A DNA stretch of 64,000 nucleotides from LSCE01 sp050485425 (lineage in GTDB: Bacteria; Pseudomonadota; Gammaproteobacteria; Nitrococcales; Aquisalimonadaceae). Positions 45,248 through 54,523 of the stretch are shown in pieces (within the stretch, counting starts at the first letter, position 1; the number at the start of each line of letters is the position of its first letter). The position numbers and the translations under genes were made by a program. The notes under the pieces are model-generated. The model saw only the letters and a program-made list of their open reading frames with translations, had not been told where the DNA came from and did not search any database. Location of the stretch: NCBI GenBank assembly GCA_050485425.1, contig JBJHBJ010000009.1, positions 1 to 64,000 of the forward strand. The letters are read 5' to 3'.

Positions 45248-46417
45248 TCAGTGTTTCCCTTGGTCGGAAGGCATCTGAACGCGGCTTCCGGAAGCCGGCA
45301 ATGTCCGCTGGAAGCGGGACTTGACGTGTTTCCAGACCGTGACCAGGAAGGCGGTCAGCGGTACGGCGAGGATCATGCCGATGACGCCGCCCAGCGCGAT
45401 GCCCCAGAACAGGATCGAGATCACGACCAGGGCCGGATGCAGGCCGGACTGATCGGCCATGATCTTGGGGGTCAGCAGAAGACTCTCGACCAGTTGGACG
45501 AAGACGAAGACCAGCAGCACCATACCCACCAGTTGAATGCCGCCGTCGGGCTGGATATAGGCGACCGGCAACACGGTCAGCAGGCCGACGATGACCCCGA
45601 GGTAGGGGACGATGTTCAGCAGTCCCAGTGCCAGCCCGAACAGAATGGCCGCCTGCAGCCCCACCAGCGTGAACCCGGTCGCCAGCATCACGCCCATCAG
45701 CATGGCGATGATCAACTGGCCGCGGAAAAAGGCGGTCATGTAGCTGACGAACAGGCCGCCCAGATAAAACACTTCGTCCTGCGTGTCCTTGTTCAGCAGG
45801 AAGAGCAGCTCCTCGGCGTGACCGCGAAGGCGATGGCCGGCGATCAGCGCGAAGAACACGTACAGCGGCACGAAGCCCATGCCGACCAGCGTGCCGATAT
45901 AGGAGAACGTCCGCTCGGCGGCCGTATCGGGTTCCGGCAACAAGGCCCGGAAGTCCGCGGCCTCCAGCGCACCCTGCGCCGCCCTGACGGCGCCGGGGAA
46001 CGTGTTGTAAAGGCTTTCGTAACCCTGCTTTGCCATTTCCGGCACGGTGTTCACGAATTGCGATACCTGTGCCAGTGCGGTCGGTACCACGAAGATCAGG
46101 ACTGCGATCAGCCCGAGAAACACCAGCCCGAACAGGATGCTGACGGCAGCCAGGCGGGAGATGTTGAGTCTGTGCTGCAGGAAATCCACCACCGGTGAAA
46201 GCACCAGCGCCACCACACCGGCAATGGCCAGCGGCAGCAGGAGTGCGTTGAAGGTGGCGATGACCTGGCCGAGCACCCAGACGACGAACACGATCAGGCA
46301 GGCCAGCGTCACTGCGCTGAAGGTCATCAGCGTGTAGCGCAGTAAGCGTTGTTCTCCGGTACTGAGGTCCAGCACGTGATCCGCTCCCTGTTCCAGTCCT
46401 CGGTGCGCAGCGGCCAT
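45248..46417 (-). CDS. AI-2E family transporter (PerM/YdiK-like permease)
   Basis: A 389-residue polytopic membrane protein with about eight helices. Family signatures are FNALLLPLAIAGVVALVLSPVV (about 55-76), FFRGQLIIAMLMGVML and the C-terminal GLHPALVVISILFWGIALGG. Despite the family name, most members have no link to autoinducer-2; some are sodium/proton antiporters or permeases of unknown substrate. The ATG at 46417 lacks a strong ribosome site. It follows the PRC-barrel gene beyond an intrinsic terminator, so it has its own promoter. Confidence 0.9.
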   Translation of the reverse strand: MAAAHRGLEQGADHVLDLSTGEQRLLRYTLMTFSAVTLACLIVFVVWVLGQVIATFNALLLPLAIAGVVALVLSPVVDFLQHRLNISRLAAVSILFGLVFLGLIAVLIFVVPTALAQVSQFVNTVPEMAKQGYESLYNTFPGAVRAAQGALEAADFRALLPEPDTAAERTFSYIGTLVGMGFVPLYVFFALIAGHRLRGHAEELLFLLNKDTQDEVFYLGGLFVSYMTAFFRGQLIIAMLMGVMLATGFTLVGLQAAILFGLALGLLNIVPYLGVIVGLLTVLPVAYIQPDGGIQLVGMVLLVFVFVQLVESLLLTPKIMADQSGLHPALVVISILFWGIALGGVIGMILAVPLTAFLVTVWKHVKSRFQRTLPASGSRVQMPSDQGKH

Positions 46418-46475
46418 GGCCGGGAAAGATCCCTGGTGAACCGGCCGACCACTACAGCAGTTTATGCTACATACG

Positions 46476-46505
46476 AAAAACAGCAGGGGCCCGCCGCCCC
46501 TGCTG
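46476..46505 (-). terminator. rho-independent terminator of the PRC-barrel gene
   Basis: CAGCAGGGGC pairs with GCCCCTGCTG (10 bp, loop of five) at 46481-46505, followed on the minus strand by five T residues (46480-46476). It lies 48 bp after the PRC-barrel stop codon. This is the clearest intrinsic terminator in the window. Confidence 0.9.
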
Positions 46506-46552
46506 CCTCACATCCCTGTATCAGCGACGCCGTCCCGTGGCACGCTGCAATG

Positions 46553-46960
46553 CTAGTTGCGCTCGTACTCGGGCGCTTCCTCAAGCGTCTCCTCATCGGC
46601 GTCGACGCGGAAAATGTACTCATCCCCGTCCGCATCCGGTTCCAGATCCACGGAATCCCGGGACAGGGCCACCTCCTTGTCTCCGATGCCGAGGAAGCCG
46701 CCAACGCCGACAATCACGCCTACGAGCTGACCGTCCTGGTCCAGGATAAGATCCTGGACCGTGCCGACTTCTTCGTCATCGGCCCGGTTCCTGACCGCGT
46801 TGCCGATCAGGTTGTCGGCATGGACGGCATTCTGCGGGACGTGGGACATGAACATCTCGGACGTTCCGCCCATGCGCTGATCGGCAGTGGCGGTGCCAAG
46901 ACCGAAAGCAATGGCCGGAGCCATCAGTGCGCTCAGAGCAATCGAATGTACGCGTTTCAT
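46553..46960 (-). CDS. secreted PRC-barrel domain protein
   Basis: A 135-residue protein with a signal peptide (MKRVHSIALSALMAPAIAFG, cleavage after about 26) and one PRC-barrel-like domain (NLIGNAVRNRADDEEVGTVQ, then DLILDQDGQLVGVIVGVGGF). It is acidic at the C-terminus (DEETLEEAPEYERN). Periplasmic PRC-barrel proteins of this type are common and poorly understood. The ATG at 46960 follows GGAGAG; a frame ten codons longer starts at 46990. An intrinsic terminator follows. Confidence 0.87.
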   Translation of the reverse strand: MKRVHSIALSALMAPAIAFGLGTATADQRMGGTSEMFMSHVPQNAVHADNLIGNAVRNRADDEEVGTVQDLILDQDGQLVGVIVGVGGFLGIGDKEVALSRDSVDLEPDADGDEYIFRVDADEETLEEAPEYERN

Positions 46961-47148
46961 GGACACTCTCCTTGTTTCGCGTTCGAGCATTTGAGAATGC
47001 GAAGGTTTGTTCGGTATGAATCAGCGACCTTCATCGATAATTACGCACGATGAATGAATTTGTTACATTTGATCCCGTAATGGATTTTTTATTTATGGCG
47101 CACGCGCCAGAGTTGGCAGGTATTTTTTGTAAAATCAGATAATTGCAA

Positions 47149-47229
47149 TCATATGATTCTGGAGAATACGAAAATAAGGATCAGAAGTGCTCCCGGAACA
47201 CCAAGTAACCATGCGATCAGATACTTCAT
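47149..47229 (-). CDS. 26-residue hydrophobic small protein
   Basis: ATG AAG TAT begins a short frame encoding MKYLIAWLLGVPGALLILI followed by FVFSRII and a TGA stop. It is a single transmembrane helix with the GVPG turn. GAGG lies 6 nt before the start (GAGGTCGACG-ATG). I recall similar MKYLIAW-type micro-proteins in pseudomonads but cannot name a family. The locus lies in an AT-rich patch unlike its surroundings. No terminator was found after it. Confidence 0.6.
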   Translation of the reverse strand: MKYLIAWLLGVPGALLILIFVFSRII

Positions 47230-47552
47230 CGTCGACCTCTAATATATTTTCCATTTCCATCGATTGAATTTTGTGTCCGTGATTAATAATTACGCGTAGA
47301 TTGAAAAAAGGTTCCGTGGCCCGGTTCATTGAATGATATCCAGGGGTGCCGGTTGACCCGCGGCGCACGGATACGGAGCATTGGCAATCACGTATCCTTG
47401 AAAAGTTTCCGCTTTTCACGGCCGGGGCCGCTTCTGCCGATGGCGATGACCGGACCTGCCCGGGATCCGTCGGGATTGCTCGTACCTCCCTGGACACACA
47501 GGCGATTGACCTTGCGCGAATCAGTCTTCAGCCATGCTTGCCGGCCATCATC
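47230..47552. other. 323-bp gap, AT-rich in its first part
   Basis: The spacer is divergent between the 26-residue protein and the AsmA gene. From about 47040 to 47310 the sequence is much richer in A and T than the rest of the window. No repeat or gene was recognised beyond the likely promoters. Confidence 0.5.
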
Positions 47553-49535
47553 ATGCGCTTAGTGTTCCGGCTGTTCATGAGCCTGCTTGCTGTTCTGGGA
47601 CTGTTGGTGATGGCGCTGGCGTCGCTGTGGTGGTGGTTCGAGCCCGACGATTACCGCGAACGACTGGCATTTGAGCTCTCGGAAGTGATCGGGCAACCGG
47701 TGGATATCACCGGCCCGGTCTCGGTGGCCCTCTGGCCCCGGCCGGTGCTGGAGCTCGAAGCGGTGCAGGTGGCCAACGTCGACGGATACGAGGAGCCCCT
47801 GCTGGCGCAGGCCAGCGGACTGCGGGTGGGTGTCGCACTGCTGCCGCTGTTGCATGGCGTCCTGCGGCTCGATCAGGTGCGGGTCGAGCGCCTGGCGATC
47901 CAGCTGGAACGCGATGACAGCGGAGACGGCAACTGGGAGCGGTTGGCCGCCTCGCTGGCCGGGGACGGAACGGACCAGGAGGCGCGCCTTCGCTTCGACG
48001 GTGTCGACCGGCTCCGGGCCGCGCTGCTTGAGCTGGCATGGCGGGATGCCGGGCGGGCCGGGCGAGGAGGGTTCACCATCAGCAACCTGCACATGGACGG
48101 CCTGCGTCGTGATCACTCCGGGCGGCTACGTGCCGAATGGCGAGTGGCCTGGGATCAAGTCGGTGGTGCCGAGGGCTCCCTGGGGGTGGGCTTTCGCCTC
48201 GACGAACAGTTCCGGCCTGCAGATCTGCATCTGGAAGACTGGCAGGCCCGGCTGGTGCCGCGCCATGTCGATGACGCGCATCTGCCGCTGCGCCTGGATG
48301 CCGAACTGAGCCTGGACCTCCCTGCCCGAGAGGCCACGCTTCAGGCGTTCCGGCTGGTTTCCGACAGCCTCTCGATGGAGGTGCAGGCAGACGCGCAGTG
48401 GGCGGAAGGCATTCTGGATGTTACGGGCTGGTATGCCGTCGCGGACGATGCCTTCCGCGATACCCTGCGCAAAATCATCGGCACTGACCCCGACACGGAA
48501 GACCCGGATTCCATGCAGCGCCTGCGGGCGGAGGGAATGTTCAAGTACCGCAATGGCCGACTCGGCCTGGGCGACGTTACCTTGCGCCTGGACGACAGCC
48601 AGCTTACCGCAACGGCGAGCTACAGTCGCCAGAGCGTGCCGGTGCTGGAGTTCGAGGCGGCGCTGGATTACATCCTGGTGGATCGCTATACCCCCGAGGA
48701 GGTTGATCCGGATACCATTCGGGCCGTGCTCACCTCCCTGCTGCAGCTGGCACACGGACTCCACGTCGACGGCGAACTCACCATACAAGCCCTGGAAACC
48801 AACGGCCTGCAGTTCCGGGACATTTCCGCGCATTACCTCTCCGACGGCCAGTTACTGCAGATCAATCCGCTGCAGGCCGAGGCCTATGGCGGCAGCTACC
48901 GCGGCACCTGGGAGATTCCGCTGGGCGTGGAGCCTTATCGCTTCCGCTTCGATCAGCGGGTGGAGGGCCTGGCACTGCGGGAGCCGCTGGAAGCGCTGTT
49001 CGGCTGGGCGGTTCTGGACAGCCGGGTGGAAACACGGTGGGAAGGAGCCTTTACCGGGATGTACTGGGCGCAGATACGCGACTCCCTGGAGGCCAGCGGT
49101 GAGCTGAATTTCCGTGACGGGCGAATCAACCGCTTCAGCCTGAAACGGCTGATCGAGGATGCCGTGCCGAGCACGCTCGGCGGGGCGGATACCGAGCCGT
49201 TCGAGGACGAGGCCAGTACCGCCTTTTCCACGCTCGGGGGTTCGCTGTACGTCGCCGACGGCGTATTGTCCAACCCCGAGGCCCGGGCCCGTTCCGGGCA
49301 TTTCGCCGTTCGCGGAGCAGGAGAACTCGACCTCAGGGGGATGGAGCTGGACTACGGTCTGGAACTGACCATTCTGAGAACGTTCGAAACGGAGAGCGAA
49401 CAGTTGCTGGAGCTGTTGCGGGGGCTGACGTTCCCCCTGCGCCTGCGCGGACCGCTCACCGATCTGGATCTGGATCTGGACCCGTCGCAGCTTGCGGAGG
49501 ATGTCCAGGAGAATGGGGATGAGGCAGTGGACTGA
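47553..49535 (+). CDS. AsmA family protein
   Basis: A 660-residue envelope protein with one N-terminal membrane anchor (about 4-25) and a large periplasmic part beginning VIGQPVDITGPVSVALWPRP, the AsmA N-terminal signature. The C-terminal region (FRDGRINRFSLKRLIEDAV, then GSLYVADGVLSNP and PLRLRGPLTDLDLDLD) is the conserved AsmA-like end. AsmA proteins are thought to bridge the periplasm and move phospholipids to the outer membrane. The start at 47553 has no strong ribosome site; the frame is open for 69 codons upstream without similarity. Confidence 0.9.
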   Translation: MRLVFRLFMSLLAVLGLLVMALASLWWWFEPDDYRERLAFELSEVIGQPVDITGPVSVALWPRPVLELEAVQVANVDGYEEPLLAQASGLRVGVALLPLLHGVLRLDQVRVERLAIQLERDDSGDGNWERLAASLAGDGTDQEARLRFDGVDRLRAALLELAWRDAGRAGRGGFTISNLHMDGLRRDHSGRLRAEWRVAWDQVGGAEGSLGVGFRLDEQFRPADLHLEDWQARLVPRHVDDAHLPLRLDAELSLDLPAREATLQAFRLVSDSLSMEVQADAQWAEGILDVTGWYAVADDAFRDTLRKIIGTDPDTEDPDSMQRLRAEGMFKYRNGRLGLGDVTLRLDDSQLTATASYSRQSVPVLEFEAALDYILVDRYTPEEVDPDTIRAVLTSLLQLAHGLHVDGELTIQALETNGLQFRDISAHYLSDGQLLQINPLQAEAYGGSYRGTWEIPLGVEPYRFRFDQRVEGLALREPLEALFGWAVLDSRVETRWEGAFTGMYWAQIRDSLEASGELNFRDGRINRFSLKRLIEDAVPSTLGGADTEPFEDEASTAFSTLGGSLYVADGVLSNPEARARSGHFAVRGAGELDLRGMELDYGLELTILRTFETESEQLLELLRGLTFPLRLRGPLTDLDLDLDPSQLAEDVQENGDEAVD

Positions 49536-49544
49536 GGCCGGTAA

Positions 49545-50741
49545 TCAGCCACTTCCCTCCGTACGCTTTTCCAGGTACATGGCGTGATCGGCCGACCGGA
49601 TCAGCTGTTCGCCGGTCTTGCCGTCGAACGGGAAATAGCTGATGCCTACGCTGGCTCCGACGAGCAGGCACAGCGACCCGAGCCGAGCCGGTTGCGAGAG
49701 CGTGCGTTCGATCTGCGCGGCCGCGCGATCAGCCTCCCCGGTTTCCTCGAGGTTCTCCAGAATGACCAGGAACTCGTCGCCGCCGATGCGCCCGACCGAT
49801 TCGTAATGGCGGATGCAGCGCGCCAGGCGCGTGGCCATGACGGCAAGCAGTTCGTCGCCTACCGTATGGCCGTAGCTGTCGTTCACGTCCTTGAACCGGT
49901 CCAGGTCCACAAACAGCGCAGCAACGATCTTGCCCCGCGCGGCCGCCCGCCGGGTAGCCTGGTTCAGCCGGTCCAGGATCTGGTTCCGGTCCGGCAGTCC
50001 GGTCAGTGCATCCCGCCCACCCGGCCACCGACGGGCGTCGCCGGGTGCGCGTCGAACCATGGTCAGCATCGCCGTCCGGTGGCCGTTGACGAAGGCGTGG
50101 CTGCCGTTGATGGTAATGGGCACCAGTTGCTGCCGGTAATCGATCAGCACGCTCTCAAAATCCTCGATCTGCCCGCGGAGAAACAGCGCCTCGATCAGGC
50201 TGGCAGGATCACCGGAGCGTTCGAAGCTACCGGAGAGATCCTCATCCTCCAGTTCGCCGCTCTCCCGTCCGAACAGGGCCGCCGCCGCGTCGTTGGCGTA
50301 GACGCATTTCCAGTCGGCCAGCCGCAGCATGATCACCGGCGTTGGCAATGCGTCCGTCAGGCGGTGCATCAACTCCGCCGTCTCCACCTTTTCCGCGGGC
50401 GCCTCCAGGGAATGCAGCCGTATCGCCACGCCGTCCATCTGGCCCTGGACGGATGCAGGCATGACCTGGCAGGCATACGTGACGGTACTGGGCGATGGCG
50501 CGTCATCCTGGATCATGAAGCGGGCGATGCCGCGGGACTCCACCACCGCCTCAAGGCATTCGCCCAGGCGGATGCCAAGCGATGACGGCAGACCATTGCT
50601 GCGCCACACCTTGCCGTCGGGAGCCGTGAGAACCTGGCCCTGAAGAGCCCCGACCGGCGAGGCGCGCAGACATAAACCGGAGCGGTCACAGAGATAAATG
50701 TGTTCTCTATGATCACCCTCGTTGAAACGCGTACCGAGCAT
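49545..50741 (-). CDS. PAS-GGDEF diguanylate cyclase
   Basis: A 398-residue cytoplasmic protein. A PAS-like region lies at about 120-230 (MHRLTDALPTPVIMLRLADW) and the GGDEF domain at about 240-395 has an intact active site (VGRIGGDEFLVIL), DALTGLPDRN at its start and FVDLDRFKDVNDSYGH. Diguanylate cyclase activity is expected. The first 110 residues (YLCDRSGLCLRASPVGALQG) have a roadblock-like look but no firm assignment. The start at 50741 is the best ATG before conserved sequence; a weak ribosome site leaves it uncertain. Confidence 0.85.
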   Translation of the reverse strand: MLGTRFNEGDHREHIYLCDRSGLCLRASPVGALQGQVLTAPDGKVWRSNGLPSSLGIRLGECLEAVVESRGIARFMIQDDAPSPSTVTYACQVMPASVQGQMDGVAIRLHSLEAPAEKVETAELMHRLTDALPTPVIMLRLADWKCVYANDAAAALFGRESGELEDEDLSGSFERSGDPASLIEALFLRGQIEDFESVLIDYRQQLVPITINGSHAFVNGHRTAMLTMVRRAPGDARRWPGGRDALTGLPDRNQILDRLNQATRRAAARGKIVAALFVDLDRFKDVNDSYGHTVGDELLAVMATRLARCIRHYESVGRIGGDEFLVILENLEETGEADRAAAQIERTLSQPARLGSLCLLVGASVGISYFPFDGKTGEQLIRSADHAMYLEKRTEGSG

Positions 50742-51029
50742 AGTTTGAGCGCCTGTCTGGATGCCTGTGCCGTGCGGCGGCCGGCTACCCCGATCGGAGT
50801 GGCCCGGGCCGCTCACGGTGGTCCGGCAGATAAAGCAAGGGGAGAGACCAGGCCCTCCGCCTGCATGAATAGATAATACGTACGGGTGTGTCAGAAAGTT
50901 CCATGACGCGCCGGTGACAACAGGGAAACACCCGTACACTATCCGCCGCCGTGAACTACGCTTCAGTGAACGCCGGGAGCGGGGCGGGGCTTCCGTTCCG
51001 GCCGGTGCCCGCAAACGAAAAAGGAGAGG

Positions 51030-51209
51030 ATGATGGGGCTTGAAGTCGGCGGTATTTTCGGTCTGATCTGGTTGGTGATCGTGATCTGGGCGATTATCCG
51101 GACCGCCCAGAGCGCGGCCGGCCCGGTGGCCAAGCTGCTCTGGATACTGATACTGCTTTTCCTGCCGGTCATCGGCCTGATCGCCTGGCTGCTGCTCGGG
51201 CCCAAGTAG
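51030..51209 (+). CDS. PLDc_N-domain small membrane protein
   Basis: A 59-residue protein with two transmembrane helices. GGIFGLIWLVIVIWAIIRTA and the closing FLPVIGLIAWLLLGPK are the hallmark of the PLDc_N (phospholipase D-nuclease N-terminal) family, here as a stand-alone protein. AAGGAG precedes two adjacent ATGs (51030, 51033); the second has better spacing. It lies alone between convergent and divergent neighbours. Function is unknown. Confidence 0.88.
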   Translation: MMGLEVGGIFGLIWLVIVIWAIIRTAQSAAGPVAKLLWILILLFLPVIGLIAWLLLGPK

Positions 51210-51226
51210 GGGCAACGGGCGAGGCG

Positions 51227-52078
51227 TCAGTTCCCGGCCGCCCTCCCGTGCAGTCGCTGTTCCAGCCATTCCGCGAGGTACTCCCGCTCACCCTCCACCA
51301 GCAGGGACTGCGCGTGGCCGGCGGTGGAGGCGCGTCGAAGCTCCACCGGCGGCTCCGCTGTCTCGTAGAGCAACTGGGCGTGGTGCGGCGGCACGATGGT
51401 GTCGCGGTCGCCGGCCATCAATAGCAGCGGAATCGGCGATACCCGGTGGACGAAATCCACCGGCGCGAAGCGGTCGGAGATCGTCCACGACAATGGCCAT
51501 TGCAGCGGCCAGGTGAGCCAGAATTCGCCGAACTTCTCGCGGGCGATGCCCCGGTAGCTGCTGAACGGACTGTCGGCTACCAGCGCGCGCACGCCCAGTT
51601 CATGGCCGATCTCGGCGGTCACCGTGATGGCCACTGATGCTCCCAGGCTCTGGCCGAAGATCGCTACCGTGCCCGGGTCCACGTCCGGCCGGGCCAGGGC
51701 CTCGCGCAGCGCGGCTTCCGAATCCCGGTGCACACCAGCGAAGTCCGGCCTGCCCTCGGAGCGGCCGAAACCGCGATAATCGAACAGGAACACGTTGAAG
51801 CCTTCGGCCGGCAGCCAGTAGACGGCGGCGATGTGCGTGCTCACGTTCTGCGCATTGCCGTGCAGGAACACCACCGTGCCGTGCGGCTCCTCGGCGCGGG
51901 CCGGCAGCCACCAGCCGTGAAGCGCGAGGCCGTCGCTGCTGGTGAAATACACGTCCTCGTAGACGATGCCGTGATCGGCGGGGTCCAGCCGGTGCTCCCG
52001 CTCCGGATGGAAGAACAGGCCGGCACAGCCGGTCAGTACCAGCAGCAGCGGCAGCAGCAGCGCGATGCGGGCGTTCAT
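51227..52078 (-). CDS. lipoprotein alpha/beta hydrolase
   Basis: A 283-residue hydrolase anchored by lipid: signal peptide ending in the lipobox LTGC (Cys at about 18). The fold is of the BEM46/YfhR type: GTVVFLHGNAQNVSTH, DYRGFGRSEGRP, the nucleophile Ser in FGQSLGASVA, an Asp in AGDRDTIVPP and a His in TAGHAQSLL. The substrate is unknown. Its ATG overlaps the stop of the DUF4105 gene (52075-52078), so the two are coupled and probably act together in the envelope. Confidence 0.9.
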   Translation of the reverse strand: MNARIALLLPLLLVLTGCAGLFFHPEREHRLDPADHGIVYEDVYFTSSDGLALHGWWLPARAEEPHGTVVFLHGNAQNVSTHIAAVYWLPAEGFNVFLFDYRGFGRSEGRPDFAGVHRDSEAALREALARPDVDPGTVAIFGQSLGASVAITVTAEIGHELGVRALVADSPFSSYRGIAREKFGEFWLTWPLQWPLSWTISDRFAPVDFVHRVSPIPLLLMAGDRDTIVPPHHAQLLYETAEPPVELRRASTAGHAQSLLVEGEREYLAEWLEQRLHGRAAGN

Positions 52079-53976
52079 GGGTTCATGTACCAGTGGAGTG
52101 TCAGGTCCACACGATTGAAATGCTGGTCGAAGTCCGCTTCCCGGGCAACCCCGAGCCGCAGGCCGAGGCTGCGGCCAAGGCTCACGTCCTGCTCGAGCGC
52201 CAGCCGCCAGGCGGTGTCGTGGTCGGTGTAGCTGGTCGCTTCCGCCCGCGCCCGGGCACGCCAGCGGTCCCCGGAGCGTAACAGCTCCAGGCGGGGGCCG
52301 GCGCCCGCGCGGACCGTGTCCCGCAGCCGCTCCGACCCCCAGGCGCCGGCCTGCAGCCCGGCATAGGCCAGCCAGCGTTCGCGGGCATCCAGTGTCCAGC
52401 TAGCGCCGCCGCCGCCGTCCACGCCCCCCATCAGGGTGTATCCGTCCCGCGGGCGAATCCGCTGTTCCAGCCCGGTGCCGATGTGCCAGGACCACGACCG
52501 GAAGAAGGCGCTGCGTGGCGCCATCGACTCGATGTCCACCAGACGCAGCCTCTCGAGTTCCAGCCGATCATGGGCCAGATCGAAGCGCAGCCGGGTGTCG
52601 AGGAAGCTGATGTGCGCCCAGCCGCGGTAACCGGCCGGCGGATCCAGCAGATCATGGTAGGCAGGTCGCCAGTGCAGGGTCACGCCGTTGGTGTCACCCC
52701 GCCGGCTGCCGCCGACGCCGGCCCGGTGGGTGCCGTGACCCTGGTCGGGCCGGGTTTCCGGCATCGGCGGCTGGTCGCGCTCCTCCGGCGGCCCGAGCCG
52801 GCTGCGGGCAATCAGCAGCTCGCGCAGGCGTTCGCGCTGTGCGCTGTCACCGGCTTCGAGACGGTAGTGCTGCAGGTCATGGGCGCTCTCCAGCACCAGC
52901 CGCTGACGTTCGGGAGCCAGGGCAGGACTGCTCTCAGGCTGCCCCTCGTCGACCAGGCGCAAAACCTCGTCCCGCTCCTCATCGTCGAGGCCCAGCAGGC
53001 GATGTTCGAGCAGGGTCCGGCTGGACGGCCTGTACACGATGTCGGCCAGCAGCCCGTCCGGCTCCAGGGCCACGCGCATGGTGTCCGTTGGTGTTGCCCA
53101 CCAACTGAAGCGGTCGGTCAGCTCCAGCCCCGGGCGGGCCACCTCCAGCAGGTGCAGCAATCGGTAAGAGCAGTTCTGGTAGAGAAAGTAGTAGGGAAAG
53201 GCCACGCCCCGGAGTTCCCAGACATGGCGCATCAACTGGTCGACCTCCCCCTGGTCCAGGCCGAACTCGTACTCCCACAGATCACGGTTTTCCAGGTGGC
53301 TGTATTCGTTGACCTTTTCGTAATAGGGCATGATGGAGAACATGCCCGGATAGCCGCCGGTCAGCCCGCGCGCGGCGAATACCACGCCGCTGGTCTCGGT
53401 GGTTGCGGCGGCGTGGTTGATCACGTAGGACAACAGCCGGCTGCCTTCGCGCTGGGTTGCAGGGTCCACCCTCAGCAATGTATGGCCGAACATCGAGGCA
53501 GGGTTGTTCATGTGCGAGTCGGCGAACACAAGGGTGATCACACCGGGATCGATGGCCCGGACCCATTCCCGATAGCGTTCGCAGGGTGGCGAGGGCAGCC
53601 GGGTTGGGTCGATCGCCAGGCGTTTCGTCAGCCAGTGCAGCCGGGCGGGAAAAGCACACTGCGGATGCTGGGCGTCGACATCGCCGGAAATAGCGTCTTC
53701 GGCGCGAAAGAATGCCGCGAGCGTGGCTTCCAGTTCGCGGTCCGGGTACCGCCAGCCGTCCTCGTGCAGGAAAAAGCGCGGGTCGCGGGTACTACTCCGG
53801 CGCCCCGGCAGCCAGCGGTGATCGGTATAGTGAAGCAGATTCTGCCAGTCGCGCTCGGTGGCCAGGTTTTCCTCCCGGGCCTGCTCCTGCAGTTCGTTGA
53901 GATAGGCGGTGTCGGTTGCGGGAAGTGGATGACAGACCAGCAGGAACAGCGCCGGCAGGAGATGGCGAAGACGCAT
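52075..53976 (-). CDS. DUF4105 family envelope protein
   Basis: A 633-residue secreted protein: signal peptide (1-20), then the DUF4105 core (VITLVFADSHMNNPASMFGH, then YSHLENRDLWEYEFGLDQGE and YFLYQNCSYRLLHLLEVARP). His and Cys residues in NPASMFGHT and QNCSYRLL resemble an NlpC/P60-type peptidase centre, a link I infer only. The C-terminal third, rich in aromatic residues and alternating strands, could be an outer-membrane beta-barrel. A DUF3015 gene lies 67 bp upstream, the usual association. Confidence 0.85.
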   Translation of the reverse strand: MRLRHLLPALFLLVCHPLPATDTAYLNELQEQAREENLATERDWQNLLHYTDHRWLPGRRSSTRDPRFFLHEDGWRYPDRELEATLAAFFRAEDAISGDVDAQHPQCAFPARLHWLTKRLAIDPTRLPSPPCERYREWVRAIDPGVITLVFADSHMNNPASMFGHTLLRVDPATQREGSRLLSYVINHAAATTETSGVVFAARGLTGGYPGMFSIMPYYEKVNEYSHLENRDLWEYEFGLDQGEVDQLMRHVWELRGVAFPYYFLYQNCSYRLLHLLEVARPGLELTDRFSWWATPTDTMRVALEPDGLLADIVYRPSSRTLLEHRLLGLDDEERDEVLRLVDEGQPESSPALAPERQRLVLESAHDLQHYRLEAGDSAQRERLRELLIARSRLGPPEERDQPPMPETRPDQGHGTHRAGVGGSRRGDTNGVTLHWRPAYHDLLDPPAGYRGWAHISFLDTRLRFDLAHDRLELERLRLVDIESMAPRSAFFRSWSWHIGTGLEQRIRPRDGYTLMGGVDGGGGASWTLDARERWLAYAGLQAGAWGSERLRDTVRAGAGPRLELLRSGDRWRARARAEATSYTDHDTAWRLALEQDVSLGRSLGLRLGVAREADFDQHFNRVDLTLHWYMNP

Positions 53977-53995
53977 TCGGGGAATCCATGAGCGA

Positions 53996-54017
53996 GGCCG
54001 CCCCCGGGGGGACGGCC
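53996..54017 (-). terminator. GC-rich stem-loop between the DUF3015 and DUF4105 genes
   Basis: GGCCG-CCCC pairs with GGGG-CGGCC across one mismatch, in the 67-bp gap between co-directional genes. Without a T-run it may tune expression between them rather than end transcription. Confidence 0.3.
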
Positions 54018-54043
54018 ACGTAAAAGGTCAGAGAGTCGTGGGT

Positions 54044-54523
54044 TCAGGCCGCGTAGCGGGACAGGCGCGCGTCTTCCCGCAGCGTGGCGTCGATGGCGGC
54101 AATGACTTCTTCCGCGGTGACGTCGGTGCCGGAGAAAATGCTGTCGTAGTTCTGCTGCAGAGCGGCGTAGAAGGCGGGACGGTCCTCCGCCTCAACCCCC
54201 ATCAGGTCAGCCAGCACGTCCAGGGATTCCCCTTGGCCGATGGACATGTCCCGGGCAATGGCGTCCATGTTGGAACCTGTGTACATACCCAGCCGCTGAC
54301 TGGAGCGGACAACGCCGTCCTGGGTGCAGCCGAGTGTTCCCGAAGTGATGCCGAAGGTCTGGTTTCCGAACGTTCCATTGGTGGTTACCGCGAGCACCTG
54401 CGGCGCGATGCCGGACTGGCCGTCCCAAACCATGGAACCCAGGCCGCAGCCCGTGTTCTCGGCCTGGGCCGATACACTCCAGAACGCCCCAAGTACGACG
54501 GCGGCCAATAGCTTCTTGTTCAT
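54044..54523 (-). CDS. DUF3015 family periplasmic protein
   Basis: A 159-residue secreted protein with a cleavable signal peptide (MNKKLLAAVVLGAFWSVSAQA) and the family motif ENTGCGLGSMVWDGQSG followed by NGTFGNQTFGITSGTLGC. The paired cysteines at about 26 and 65 may form a disulfide. DUF3015 genes lie beside DUF4105 genes in many gammaproteobacteria; the role is unknown. GGAG precedes the ATG by 9 nt. Confidence 0.9.
   Translation of the reverse strand: MNKKLLAAVVLGAFWSVSAQAENTGCGLGSMVWDGQSGIAPQVLAVTTNGTFGNQTFGITSGTLGCTQDGVVRSSQRLGMYTGSNMDAIARDMSIGQGESLDVLADLMGVEAEDRPAFYAALQQNYDSIFSGTDVTAEEVIAAIDATLREDARLSRYAA

Noticed and set aside
45248..46417. Quorum-sensing (autoinducer-2) exporter
   Set aside because: The family name is historical; no luxS or lsr gene is near and most members have other roles.
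47135..47497. 120-codon minus-strand frame over the AT-rich patch
   Set aside because: No recognisable protein or ribosome site; the real coding signal here is the 26-codon frame in another phase.
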